Below are positions 6,521-12,726 of a stretch of DNA of 12,726 nt, piece by piece. The notes below the pieces were generated by a model that had not been told where the DNA came from, searched no databases, and saw nothing but the letters and a program-made list of their open reading frames with translations. Source of the DNA: Mucilaginibacter sp. (lineage in GTDB: Bacteria; Bacteroidota; Bacteroidia; Sphingobacteriales; Sphingobacteriaceae); contig JAICXZ010000023.1 in the NCBI GenBank assembly GCA_025934475.1, forward strand, positions 1-12,726, in the 5' to 3' direction. How positions within the stretch are numbered: position 1 is the stretch's first letter; every line of letters begins with the position of its first letter. The position numbers and the translations under genes are program-made.

Positions 6521-8893
6521 ATGATCAGAAACTACTTTAAAACTGCCTGGCGTAATATCTTAAGAAACAAATTTTACGCGCTCATCAATATCATCGGCCT
6601 TACTGTTGGCCTGACATTCGGCTTACTCATACTCCTTTGGGTGAACGATGAGTTCAGCTTTGACACCTTCAACAGCAAGGCCGATAGGATATACGAGATT
6701 AATGCGCAAATTGGAACGGGTACGAGCAGACAAACCTGGTCGGGTTTGCCCGGGCCAACGGGCATGCATGCTGCGAAAGATATTCCGGAAGTAGAGAGTT
6801 GCGTTCGTGTCGGACGGAATGACAATTATTCGGTCTATCGGTATAAAGACAAATTGCTCTCTGCCGGGAATTACGGTGCGTTCATGGTAGATACTTCGTT
6901 GTTCAAAGTATTTGATTATAAAGTGCTGAAAGGCAATCCCAATAATCCGTTTACTGATTTGCATTCCATCGTTATCACCGAAAGTACCGCTAAACGCTTT
7001 TTCGGTGACGAGGATCCCATTGGTAAAGTTTTGCAGGGCAACAGCAAGGACAACTATACCGTGTCGGGTGTATTAGCCGACTTTCCCGAAAACTCCAGTT
7101 TCAAAGCAGATATACTTTTCTCTTTCGAACTGGCTAAAAAGAACTATCACAACGGTTTTTGGAAAAGCCTGGAGCAGGATTGGGGCGATTACTTCTATCA
7201 AACCTTTGTGCTCTTAAAGCCTGGTGCATCAGCCACGGCGGTTGCCAATAAACTAACAGCTATTCATCTCGCCAATCAAAAAGAAGCCGCCCAAGCCAAG
7301 CTGCAATATGTGGCGCAACCACTGCTGCATTTACATCTTTATAATACCGACGGGACGCCTTCCGGACTACAAACCGTCAGGATATTCCTCATTGTGGCAT
7401 TTTTGATACTGATCATCGGGTGTATAAACTATGTCAATCTATCCACAGCGCGTGCTATGCTGCGCTCCAAGGAGGTAAGTGTGCGTAAGATCATCGGCGC
7501 CGAAAGGAGACAACTGTTTGCTCAGTTCATTATCGAAACAACCTTGTTCTTTGTGATTGCGGTAGTGCTTTCCTTAACAGCGGTGAAATTGCTGATGCCT
7601 GTTTATAACACGATTTCAGGTAAGGAAATGCAATTTAATTTGTTTGATGCTAATGTTTGGAAAGTTATCGGCCTTACGATTATCGGATCGCTTGCCGCAT
7701 CGAGTGTATACCCTGCACTACTACTATCGTCGTTTAAACCGATAAACGCATTAAAAGGAAAATTGTCATTGGGAGTAGGGAACGTAGTTTTCCGGAAGGG
7801 ATTAGTGGTTACTCAATTTATGTTTTCCATTGTATTGATCATTGGTACATTGATCATCAGGCAGCAACTGAAATACATCATGGAAAAAGATTTGGGATAT
7901 GATAAATCGTACGTTTTTGGTGTGGGTATGGGGGGTATTTATGGTCATTATGATGCTGTACGAGCTGAGTTGATGGGTCAGCCGGGCGTGGTTGATGTTA
8001 CACGGGCCGGTGACAATATAGTTAATATCGACAATGATACCGGCGACACGGATTGGGATGGCAAGGAAAGCAAACGGAGTTTCCTAATACATCCACTAAA
8101 TATCGACGAGACCTATATCAATTTTTTCAAACTAAGGATCGTAGCGGGACGGGCATTTAGAGCAGGTAAGGCCGATTCAACCAGTTATATTCTGAATGAA
8201 ACAGCTGTGAGGGAGGCTGGCATTAAAGATCCGGTTGGAAAAAGGTTTAAGCTCCATGATACCTGGGGTACGATTATAGGCGTGGCAAAAGATTTCCATT
8301 TCGCATCTCTGAAACAAAAGATAGAGCCTGCTATCCTTTGTGATGCTCCGGAAAATTGTGATGCGATATTCATTCGCACTACTGGCAAAGACGCGCAAAG
8401 AGCCATCAATGCAGCAGAACGTGTGTATAAGGCTTATAATCCAGTGGTTCCATACAGCTACGATTTCCTGGATGCCGACTATGACGCACTTTACAAATCA
8501 GACCAGCGTTCGGGTACGTTATTCAGCATTTTCGCGGGCATTGCCATATTTATTTCCTGCCTCGGGTTGCTTGGCCTGGCTACATACACCGCCCAGGTAA
8601 AAGTGAAAGAGATAAGTATCCGGAAAGTGCTCGGGGCAAGTGTGGCCAACATCACAGCCATGTTATCAACCAATTTCCTGAAGCTGGTAGGTCTGTCGAT
8701 AATTATAGCAACGCCAATAGCCTGGTATGCCATGCATAAATGGCTGCAGGACTATGCTTACCCGGTTAAAATACACTGGTGGATATTTGCACTGGCGGGC
8801 TTGTCAGCTATCATCATTGCATTTGTAACCATTAGTTTCCAGGCGATAAAGGCTGCGCTGGCAAACCCGGTGAAAAGCTTGCGTTCGGAGTGA
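6521..8893 (+). CDS. Double MacB/FtsX-type ABC transporter permease, 790 aa (permease 4)
   Basis: Full-length paralogue with the same eight-TM plan. Approximate layout: TM1 19-41 (ALINIIGLTVGLTFGLLILLW); periplasmic domain 43-285; TM2 286-308 (IIGCINYVNLSTA); TM3 339-360; TM4 381-402 ending in SSVYPALLLSSFKP; TM5 426-447; second periplasmic domain 450-664 with GRAF and IIGVAKDFHF; TM6 667-690; TM7 719-738; TM8 752-774; C-terminus NPVKSLRSE. Two oddities. Both coupling motifs carry serine where the neighbours have glycine (EVSVRKIIG at 318-326, EISIRKVLG at 697-705), and the usual AEQRTKE before the second motif reads AQVKVKE. The second periplasmic domain has two cysteines (607 and 613) that the equivalent region of permeases 2 and 3 lacks. 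The start ATG is fixed by the family N-terminus MIRNYFKTAWRN and by the repeat array ending at it. The gene is followed by a 241-bp spacer, the widest in the array, so it is probably the last gene of its transcription unit. Confidence 0.95.
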   Translation: MIRNYFKTAWRNILRNKFYALINIIGLTVGLTFGLLILLWVNDEFSFDTFNSKADRIYEINAQIGTGTSRQTWSGLPGPTGMHAAKDIPEVESCVRVGRNDNYSVYRYKDKLLSAGNYGAFMVDTSLFKVFDYKVLKGNPNNPFTDLHSIVITESTAKRFFGDEDPIGKVLQGNSKDNYTVSGVLADFPENSSFKADILFSFELAKKNYHNGFWKSLEQDWGDYFYQTFVLLKPGASATAVANKLTAIHLANQKEAAQAKLQYVAQPLLHLHLYNTDGTPSGLQTVRIFLIVAFLILIIGCINYVNLSTARAMLRSKEVSVRKIIGAERRQLFAQFIIETTLFFVIAVVLSLTAVKLLMPVYNTISGKEMQFNLFDANVWKVIGLTIIGSLAASSVYPALLLSSFKPINALKGKLSLGVGNVVFRKGLVVTQFMFSIVLIIGTLIIRQQLKYIMEKDLGYDKSYVFGVGMGGIYGHYDAVRAELMGQPGVVDVTRAGDNIVNIDNDTGDTDWDGKESKRSFLIHPLNIDETYINFFKLRIVAGRAFRAGKADSTSYILNETAVREAGIKDPVGKRFKLHDTWGTIIGVAKDFHFASLKQKIEPAILCDAPENCDAIFIRTTGKDAQRAINAAERVYKAYNPVVPYSYDFLDADYDALYKSDQRSGTLFSIFAGIAIFISCLGLLGLATYTAQVKVKEISIRKVLGASVANITAMLSTNFLKLVGLSIIIATPIAWYAMHKWLQDYAYPVKIHWWIFALAGLSAIIIAFVTISFQAIKAALANPVKSLRSE

Positions 8894-8905
8894 GCTACGG
8901 CTTTC

Positions 8906-8929
8906 GAAGAAAGCTTGCGATCGGAGTGA
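8906..8929 (+). pseudogene. Vestigial second copy of a permease 3' end (SLRSE-stop)
   Basis: After the genuine stop of permease 4 (TGA 8891-8893), the codons AGC TTG CGA TCG GAG TGA at 8912-8929 encode SLRSE-stop again, 36 bases downstream and in the same frame. They differ from the real end in one base (CGA versus CGT). The stretch between stop and copy (8894-8911) reads A-T-A-F-E-E and does not match the family. Best explained as a remnant left by deletion of a paralogue or by unequal recombination; a local slippage duplication is the alternative. Confidence 0.65.
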
Positions 8930-8992
8930 TTAGAGATTGGAAATTAGGACAAGACAGACTAATCTCTATTCTTTAGTCTCTAATCTCTAATC
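8928..8992. repeat. Inverted pair of heptamer arrays (GATTAGA / TCTAATC)
   Basis: The left arm has seven-base units from 8928, 8935 and 8942 (GATTAGA, GATTGGA, AATTAGG). The right arm has five units from 8958, 8965, 8972, 8979 and 8986 (ACTAATC, TCTATTC, TTTAGTC, TCTAATC twice). TCTAATC is the reverse complement of GATTAGA, and the outermost 11 bases (8928-8938 and 8982-8992) pair perfectly, so the tract can fold into a long imperfect hairpin. The left arm begins inside the vestigial TGA stop. There is no following T-run, so an intrinsic terminator is not supported, though transcript-end protection is possible. Confidence 0.75.
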
Positions 8993-9003
8993 GCTACCCC
9001 AAC

Positions 9004-9020
9004 TGTATCATAATCGTACA
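9004..9020. promoter_or_regulatory. 17-bp TGT...ACA dyad, upstream copy (candidate activator site)
   Basis: TGTATCATAATCGTACA is an imperfect inverted repeat with TGT and ACA ends. It matches the second dyad at 9027-9043 in 11 of 17 positions (shared pattern TGTnnCnnAAnCGnACA). The starts are 23 bp apart, close to two helical turns, as expected for two dimers on one DNA face. It lies about 110 bp before the inferred transcription start of permease 5, the usual distance for an NtrC-family activator. The regulator is unknown and not in the window. Confidence 0.45.
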
Positions 9021-9026
9021 TTCCGC

Positions 9027-9043
9027 TGTTACGCAAGCGGACA
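9027..9043. promoter_or_regulatory. 17-bp TGT...ACA dyad, downstream copy (candidate activator site)
   Basis: TGTTACGCAAGCGGACA is the second copy of the dyad pattern. It overlaps a six-base-pair hairpin (TCCGCT 9022-9027 with AGCGGA 9036-9041). It is centred about 86 bp before the inferred start of transcription. The paired arrangement upstream of a -24/-12-like element is the main support for reading it as an enhancer-type operator. Confidence 0.45.
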
Positions 9044-9094
9044 CTTATTGCGCGCTTTTATTTTTAATAGTTTGTTTATTAGGCTATTAAGTCT

Positions 9095-9110
9095 TTGGTA
9101 TTTATTTTCG
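9095..9110 (+). promoter_or_regulatory. Candidate -24/-12 (sigma-54-like) promoter of permease 5
   Basis: TTGGTAT (9095-9101), five bases, then TTCG (9107-9110) has the spacing of the sigma-54 consensus TTGGCAC-N5-TTGC. The -24 half keeps the GG and accepts T for C. The -12 half has CG instead of the normally invariant GC, which is a serious weakness. Transcription would begin near 9121, leaving a short leader before the ATG at 9135. A TATAAT at 9112-9117 is the competing reading, but Bacteroidota housekeeping promoters normally use a TAnnTTTG box, for which no well-spaced pair is visible. Confidence 0.3.
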
Positions 9111-9134
9111 GTATAATGGACAAACCATCATATC

Positions 9135-11510
9135 ATGATAAAGAATTATCTCAAAGTTGCCTGGCGGAATCTTTTCCGTAATAAGTTTTTCTCTATTATT
9201 AATATTTCTGGCCTTGCTCTGGGGATGGCTTGTAGTATCCTGATCATATTATGGGTACAGAATGAACTGAACATGGATGGGTTCCATCAAAATGGGAAGA
9301 ATATCTATGCGGTAATCGAACGACAGTACTATGATAATAAAGTAACCGGGCAATATAACGTGCCGGGTGTGCTGGCTAATGAAATGAAGAAGGTATTTCC
9401 AGAAGTGAGGTACGCAACCGGGATGGATCAGGGCGATGAAAACACTTTCCAGGTCGGCGAAAAGATATTAAAAATAAAAGGCGTTGCGGCTGATAGCGAT
9501 TTCTTCAAAATATTCAGCTATAAAATACTGGAAGGGAAGCCGCAAAATGCTTTAAATAATCCTTCGAGTATTGCCATATCCAAAAAAATGGCTGAGGACT
9601 TTTTTGGGAGCCCTGCAGCAGCAATAGGCAAATCGATCAGGTACGAGAATAAGCAGAACTTTAATATTACGGCTGTTTTTGATAATGTACCTAACAATTC
9701 ATCAGCAAAGTTCGATTATGTGCTCAATTGGTTCCAATACCTCAAAGAAAATGACTGGGCCAAGCAATGGGGCAACAATGGGCCGGTGGCTTATGTGCTG
9801 CTGCGGCCGGATGCTGATCCTAAAGCATTTGATAAAAAGATTGCGCATTTTATGGATGCCTACAATAAGGAGCAGACTGCTGCTTTCAGAGAACAATTAG
9901 GCATACAAAAGTTTACAGACGTATACCTTCATGCTGATCTCACGGATGGTAGAGTATCCGGCGGCCGAATAGAGTATGTAAGGCTATTTAGTGTGGTGGC
10001 GGTCTTTATCCTGCTGATCGCTTGTATCAATTTCATGAATCTGACCACGGCACGATCAGTTAAACGGTCCCGCGAGATTGGCATCCGGAAAGTGGTAGGT
10101 GCAGTAAGGCCGGTACTGATACGTCAGTTTATCGGCGAAGCGATATTATTAACCTTCCTGGCTGTTGCAATTGCTACCATATTGGTTCTGGTGCTGTTGC
10201 CGGTATTTAACCAGATCACGGAAAAACAGATTGCGTACCCTTTTGCCGATATTAGCTTCTGGGCATGGTTGATATTGCTTACCGTAATTACGGGCGCGAT
10301 TGCAGGTAGTTATCCGGCATTGTTCTTATCGTCATTTAACCCGGTCGTGGTACTCAAAGGGACCTTGAAATTGAGCACAGGATCGGCATGGTTCCGTAAA
10401 GGGTTAGTGGTGTTTCAGTTTGCTATGTCCGTGTTTCTTATTATCGGCACCATTGTAATCTCGAAACAGGTAAACTATATCCAGACCAAGGACCTGGGAT
10501 ACAATCGCGAGAACTTGCTGTATGTACCAATTGAAGGCGACTTACCAGCCAAGTATGAAGCATTTAAGAATGAAGCGCTCAATATGCCCGGCATTAAAGA
10601 AGTAACGCGTTCTACAAATTCGCCTACAAATTTCGGCAGCAGTACCATTGGTGTTAATTGGGACAATAAAGATCCTAATCTCAACGTGATGTTTACCCAA
10701 ATTGGCGTAGGTTACGATTTTACCAAAACGCTGGGGCTTAAATTAGCTCAAGGCCGTGATTTTTCGCCGGCCTATGGCACAGATACTATCAATTACCTTA
10801 TCAATGAAACGGCATTGTCGCGGTTGAATTATAAGGACCCGATCGGAAGAAACTTTACGATGTGGGGCAGGAAAGGAAAGATAGTTGGCATCCTCAAAGA
10901 CTTCCACTTCAAATCGCTTCATGAGCCTATTTATCCGCTAATAGTAAGGTTGCGCGAGAAAGAAGATTACGGAAGTATTCTTATTCGTACTAAAGCTGGT
11001 CAAACCAAGGAGGCAATTGCATCAATAGAAAAACTTTGTAAGGAACTGAATCCGAAGTTTACCGTGAGTTATCAATTCTCGGACCTGGAATACAAAAAAT
11101 TATATCAAAATGAGCAGGTGGTTTCCAAGCTATCGGACGCATTTTCCGGCCTGGCCATATTTATATCCTGTCTCGGTTTGCTCGGGCTGGCTATGTTTAC
11201 AGCTGAACAGCGCACCAGAGAAATAGGTATCCGCAAAGTGCTTGGGGCAAGCGTCGGCTCACTTTTTACATTGCTGTCAAAGGAGTTTATTATACTGGTG
11301 TTAATCGCGCTGATTGCCGCATCGCCATTTGCATGGTGGTTCATGGATAAATGGTTGACGACCCAATATCATTATCATATGGAAACAGCCTGGTGGTGGA
11401 TATTCCTGCTGGCGGGCGTGGTAGCTATCGTGATCACGCTGATAACGGTTAGCTTCCAGTCGGCCAAAGTAGCGTTGACAAATCCGATTAAGAGCCTTAG
11501 ATCAGAGTAG
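9135..11510 (+). CDS. Double MacB/FtsX-type ABC transporter permease, 791 aa (permease 5)
   Basis: Full-length paralogue and probably the first gene of a second transcription unit, since the 241 bp upstream holds paired dyads and a candidate promoter. Approximate layout: N-terminus MIKNYLKVAWRNLFRN; TM1 19-41; periplasmic domain 42-278; TM2 281-303; coupling motif EIGIRKVVG 314-322; TM3 330-357; TM4 375-396 with GSYPALFLSSFNP; TM5 421-444; second periplasmic domain 446-664 with GRDFS (540-544) and KIVGILKDFHFKSL; TM6 668-690; second coupling motif EIGIRKVLG 696-704; TM7 717-738; TM8 752-775; C-terminus NPIKSLRSE. The N-terminus MIKNYLKVAWRN is shared with permease 6, 60 bp downstream, suggesting these two belong together. 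The coupling region and downstream hexamer repeat resemble permease 1. No ATP-binding motifs are present, so it needs a partner ATPase. Substrate unknown. Confidence 0.95.
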   Translation: MIKNYLKVAWRNLFRNKFFSIINISGLALGMACSILIILWVQNELNMDGFHQNGKNIYAVIERQYYDNKVTGQYNVPGVLANEMKKVFPEVRYATGMDQGDENTFQVGEKILKIKGVAADSDFFKIFSYKILEGKPQNALNNPSSIAISKKMAEDFFGSPAAAIGKSIRYENKQNFNITAVFDNVPNNSSAKFDYVLNWFQYLKENDWAKQWGNNGPVAYVLLRPDADPKAFDKKIAHFMDAYNKEQTAAFREQLGIQKFTDVYLHADLTDGRVSGGRIEYVRLFSVVAVFILLIACINFMNLTTARSVKRSREIGIRKVVGAVRPVLIRQFIGEAILLTFLAVAIATILVLVLLPVFNQITEKQIAYPFADISFWAWLILLTVITGAIAGSYPALFLSSFNPVVVLKGTLKLSTGSAWFRKGLVVFQFAMSVFLIIGTIVISKQVNYIQTKDLGYNRENLLYVPIEGDLPAKYEAFKNEALNMPGIKEVTRSTNSPTNFGSSTIGVNWDNKDPNLNVMFTQIGVGYDFTKTLGLKLAQGRDFSPAYGTDTINYLINETALSRLNYKDPIGRNFTMWGRKGKIVGILKDFHFKSLHEPIYPLIVRLREKEDYGSILIRTKAGQTKEAIASIEKLCKELNPKFTVSYQFSDLEYKKLYQNEQVVSKLSDAFSGLAIFISCLGLLGLAMFTAEQRTREIGIRKVLGASVGSLFTLLSKEFIILVLIALIAASPFAWWFMDKWLTTQYHYHMETAWWWIFLLAGVVAIVITLITVSFQSAKVALTNPIKSLRSE

Positions 11511-11527
11511 CAGTAGCAGTTGCAGTC
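11510..11527 (+). repeat. Hexamer tandem repeat (GCAGTN) x3 overlapping the stop codon
   Basis: Three six-base units of GCAGTN begin with the last G of the TAG stop of permease 5, the same position and phase as the four-unit array after permease 1. The preceding coding bases also match (GATCNGAGTAG in both), so the two 3' junctions appear related. Confidence 0.8.
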
Positions 11528-11530
11528 AAA

Positions 11531-11565
11531 ATTTAGGATTTAGAGTTTAGTATTTAGAATTTAAC
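11531..11565 (+). repeat. Heptamer tandem repeat (RTTTAGN-like) x5 upstream of permease 6
   Basis: Seven-base units start at 11531, 11538, 11545, 11552 and 11559: ATTTAGG, ATTTAGA, GTTTAGT, ATTTAGA, ATTTAAC. They resemble the GATTAGA units of the 241-bp spacer and may be one family. Only CAACC separates the last unit from the ATG of permease 6; no Shine-Dalgarno sequence is seen. Confidence 0.8.
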
Positions 11566-11570
11566 CAACC

Positions 11571-12726
11571 ATGATAAAGAACTATCTCAAAGTAGCCTGG
11601 CGCAACTTGTGGAAGAACAAGGTGTTTTCCGCCATCAATATTATTGGACTGGCTGTTGGTATGGCAGCCTGCATCGTGATCATGCTTTTTGTGCATTACG
11701 AAAAGAGCTTCGATAATTTTCAGCCGGATCATATCTATCGCCTCAATGAGGTGCAAACCATAGGCAGCCAGGGGGCCACACAGAAGGTAGCTTTATCTAT
11801 GTTCCCGATGGGGCCAACGATGCACCAGGAATTTCCTGAGATCAAAAGCTTTACCCGTGTCCATTGGACAGACAAGTACCAAATGACTCAGAAGGAGAAG
11901 AAAATATTCCTTACCCAGTCATATTTTGTGGATTCTGCATTCCTGAAAATATTCAACTTCCCGGTGATCAAAGGCGATAAGCTAACCGGGTTGCTTAAGC
12001 CACACTCCGCGATGCTTACCGAAGAAACAGCGAAGAAACTCTTTGGTGATGAAGACCCGATAGGAAAAACTATCACTCACTATAGCAACGATACCACCAG
12101 CTTTGTTGTTACGGGTATTTTGGCCAATGTGCCCAAAAACTCACAGTTGCAATTTGATGCATTGTTTTCTTTCAACACGGTTTATCGCCCGGATGATATG
12201 AAAAATTGGGGAGGCAACTGGCTGGATACCTATTTTGTTCTGGCGCCGGGAACTAACCAGGCGGCAATGGAAGCCAAATTCCCCGCATATCTGAAGCGAC
12301 ACCTGCAGGGCGATAATTGGAAATTCTACCAATTGTTCTTGCTCCCATATAAGGATGTGCACGCCGGGTCTGCCGATATCGGGCTTGACTACGTCAATTT
12401 CCAAAAGTTTGATAAAAAGACCACTAATCTTTTTGCAGTTATAGCGCTGATTGTGCTGGTGATAGCCTGCGTCAATTTCATTAATCTTTCTACTGCAAAG
12501 TCGGTGGAAAGGGCAAGAGAAGTCGGTATACGTAAATCGATAGGTGCATATCGGTTCCAGCTGGCTGTACAGTTTTTGAGCGAAACAGTAATGTTATCGC
12601 TTATTTCGCTGGTGTTGGCAATCGCCCTGGTGGAATTGTCATTGCCCTACATCAACAGCCTGAGTGAAAGAGACATTGCTCTTAACGTATACAACAATTT
12701 TGATGTGATAGCCGCTGTTTTCGGCG
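11571..12726 (+). CDS. MacB/FtsX-type ABC transporter permease, 3'-truncated by the window (permease 6)
   Basis: The reading frame is open from ATG 11571 to the window end (385 codons visible, no stop). Approximate layout: N-terminus MIKNYLKVAWRNLWKNK; TM1 19-42 (FSAINIIGLAVGMAACIVIMLFV); periplasmic MacB-type core domain 43-284 containing FGDEDPIGKTI and VVTGILANVPKNS; TM2 287-306 (ALIVLVIACVNFINLSTA); coupling motif EVGIRKSIG 317-325, where Ser-Ile replaces the Val-Leu/Val-Val/Ile-Ile of the other copies; TM3 about 337-358; and the beginning of the loop before TM4. The second half is presumably present beyond the window, as in the five neighbours, but cannot be seen. The first periplasmic domain looks the most divergent of the set. 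The start is fixed by the N-terminus shared with permease 5 and by the repeat array ending five bases before it. It is likely co-transcribed with permease 5. Confidence 0.92.
   Translation, partial: MIKNYLKVAWRNLWKNKVFSAINIIGLAVGMAACIVIMLFVHYEKSFDNFQPDHIYRLNEVQTIGSQGATQKVALSMFPMGPTMHQEFPEIKSFTRVHWTDKYQMTQKEKKIFLTQSYFVDSAFLKIFNFPVIKGDKLTGLLKPHSAMLTEETAKKLFGDEDPIGKTITHYSNDTTSFVVTGILANVPKNSQLQFDALFSFNTVYRPDDMKNWGGNWLDTYFVLAPGTNQAAMEAKFPAYLKRHLQGDNWKFYQLFLLPYKDVHAGSADIGLDYVNFQKFDKKTTNLFAVIALIVLVIACVNFINLSTAKSVERAREVGIRKSIGAYRFQLAVQFLSETVMLSLISLVLAIALVELSLPYINSLSERDIALNVYNNFDVIAAVFG

Noticed and set aside
9039..9051. GGACACTTATTGC as a sigma-54 promoter
   Set aside because: GG and GC are separated by nine bases instead of the required ten, and the GG lies inside the second dyad.
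9022..9066. Rho-independent terminator (TCCGCT/AGCGGA hairpin then T-rich tract)
   Set aside because: The stem is only six pairs and the T-rich run begins some 15 bases later; the segment overlaps the dyad motif, which explains the symmetry better.
9071..9119. Bacteroidota housekeeping promoter (TTTG ... TAnnTTTG) or a TATAAT -10 box
   Set aside because: TTTG at 9071 and the nearest TAnnTTTG-like box (9103) are 28 bp apart, beyond the usual spacing; TATAAT at 9112 lacks a properly spaced upstream element.
8894..9134. A small gene or mobile element in the widest spacer
   Set aside because: No convincing short frame, no transposase remnant and no terminal repeats with target duplication were seen; the content is accounted for by the scar, heptamers, dyads and promoter-like element.
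1469..11565. CRISPR array
   Set aside because: The repeats are 6-8 bp, contiguous and degenerate, with no spacer-repeat alternation and no cas genes.

Overview
The window is a same-strand array of six large membrane permease genes of one family. Four are complete (802, 807, 790 and 791 codons) and two are cut by the window ends (the C-terminal ~60 % of one, the N-terminal ~385 residues of another). Each full protein has the layout TM1, periplasmic MacB-type core domain, three-TM FtsX block, then TM5, a second periplasmic domain and a second three-TM FtsX block, giving about eight TM helices. This is the 'double' MacB/FtsX-type ABC permease, in which one chain carries two MacB-like transmembrane units. 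Protein style (MIRNYxKTAWRN N-termini, C-termini ending SLRSE), moderate GC, leaders without Shine-Dalgarno sequences and the family itself point to a Bacteroidota genome, most likely Sphingobacteriaceae (Mucilaginibacter- or Pedobacter-like). The genus is an inference from pattern, not a search result.

Layout: partial permease 1 (1-1469); 65-bp spacer; permease 2 (1535-3943); 94-bp spacer; permease 3 (4038-6461); 59-bp spacer; permease 4 (6521-8893); 241-bp spacer; permease 5 (9135-11510); 60-bp spacer; partial permease 6 (11571 to the end). No ATPase, membrane-fusion adaptor, TolC-like channel or regulator gene lies in the window. The permeases presumably borrow a MacB/LolD-type ATPase encoded elsewhere. 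No stretch longer than 300 bp lacks a gene, and all other ORFs are shadows of the permeases.

The most unusual content is between the genes. Four of the five spacers are built largely from degenerate, strictly phased short tandem repeats: hexamers (GCAGTN), octamers (YAAYNAAY-like) and heptamers (GATTAGA/ATTTAGR-like). Several arrays begin inside the stop codon of the upstream gene. One spacer is octamer units from stop codon to start codon. The 241-bp spacer holds an in-frame second copy of the last codons of permease 4 (SLRSE-stop), probably a recombination scar, then an inverted pair of heptamer arrays. After these come two related 17-bp TGT...ACA dyads and a -24/-12-like element. That layout resembles an enhancer-dependent (sigma-54) promoter driving a second transcription unit beginning with permease 5.

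Working model (inference): an ancient duplicated permease array, split into at least two transcription units, whose membrane and coupling parts are conserved while the periplasmic domains have diversified. Low-complexity spacer repeats may have acted as recombination points or gene insulators.
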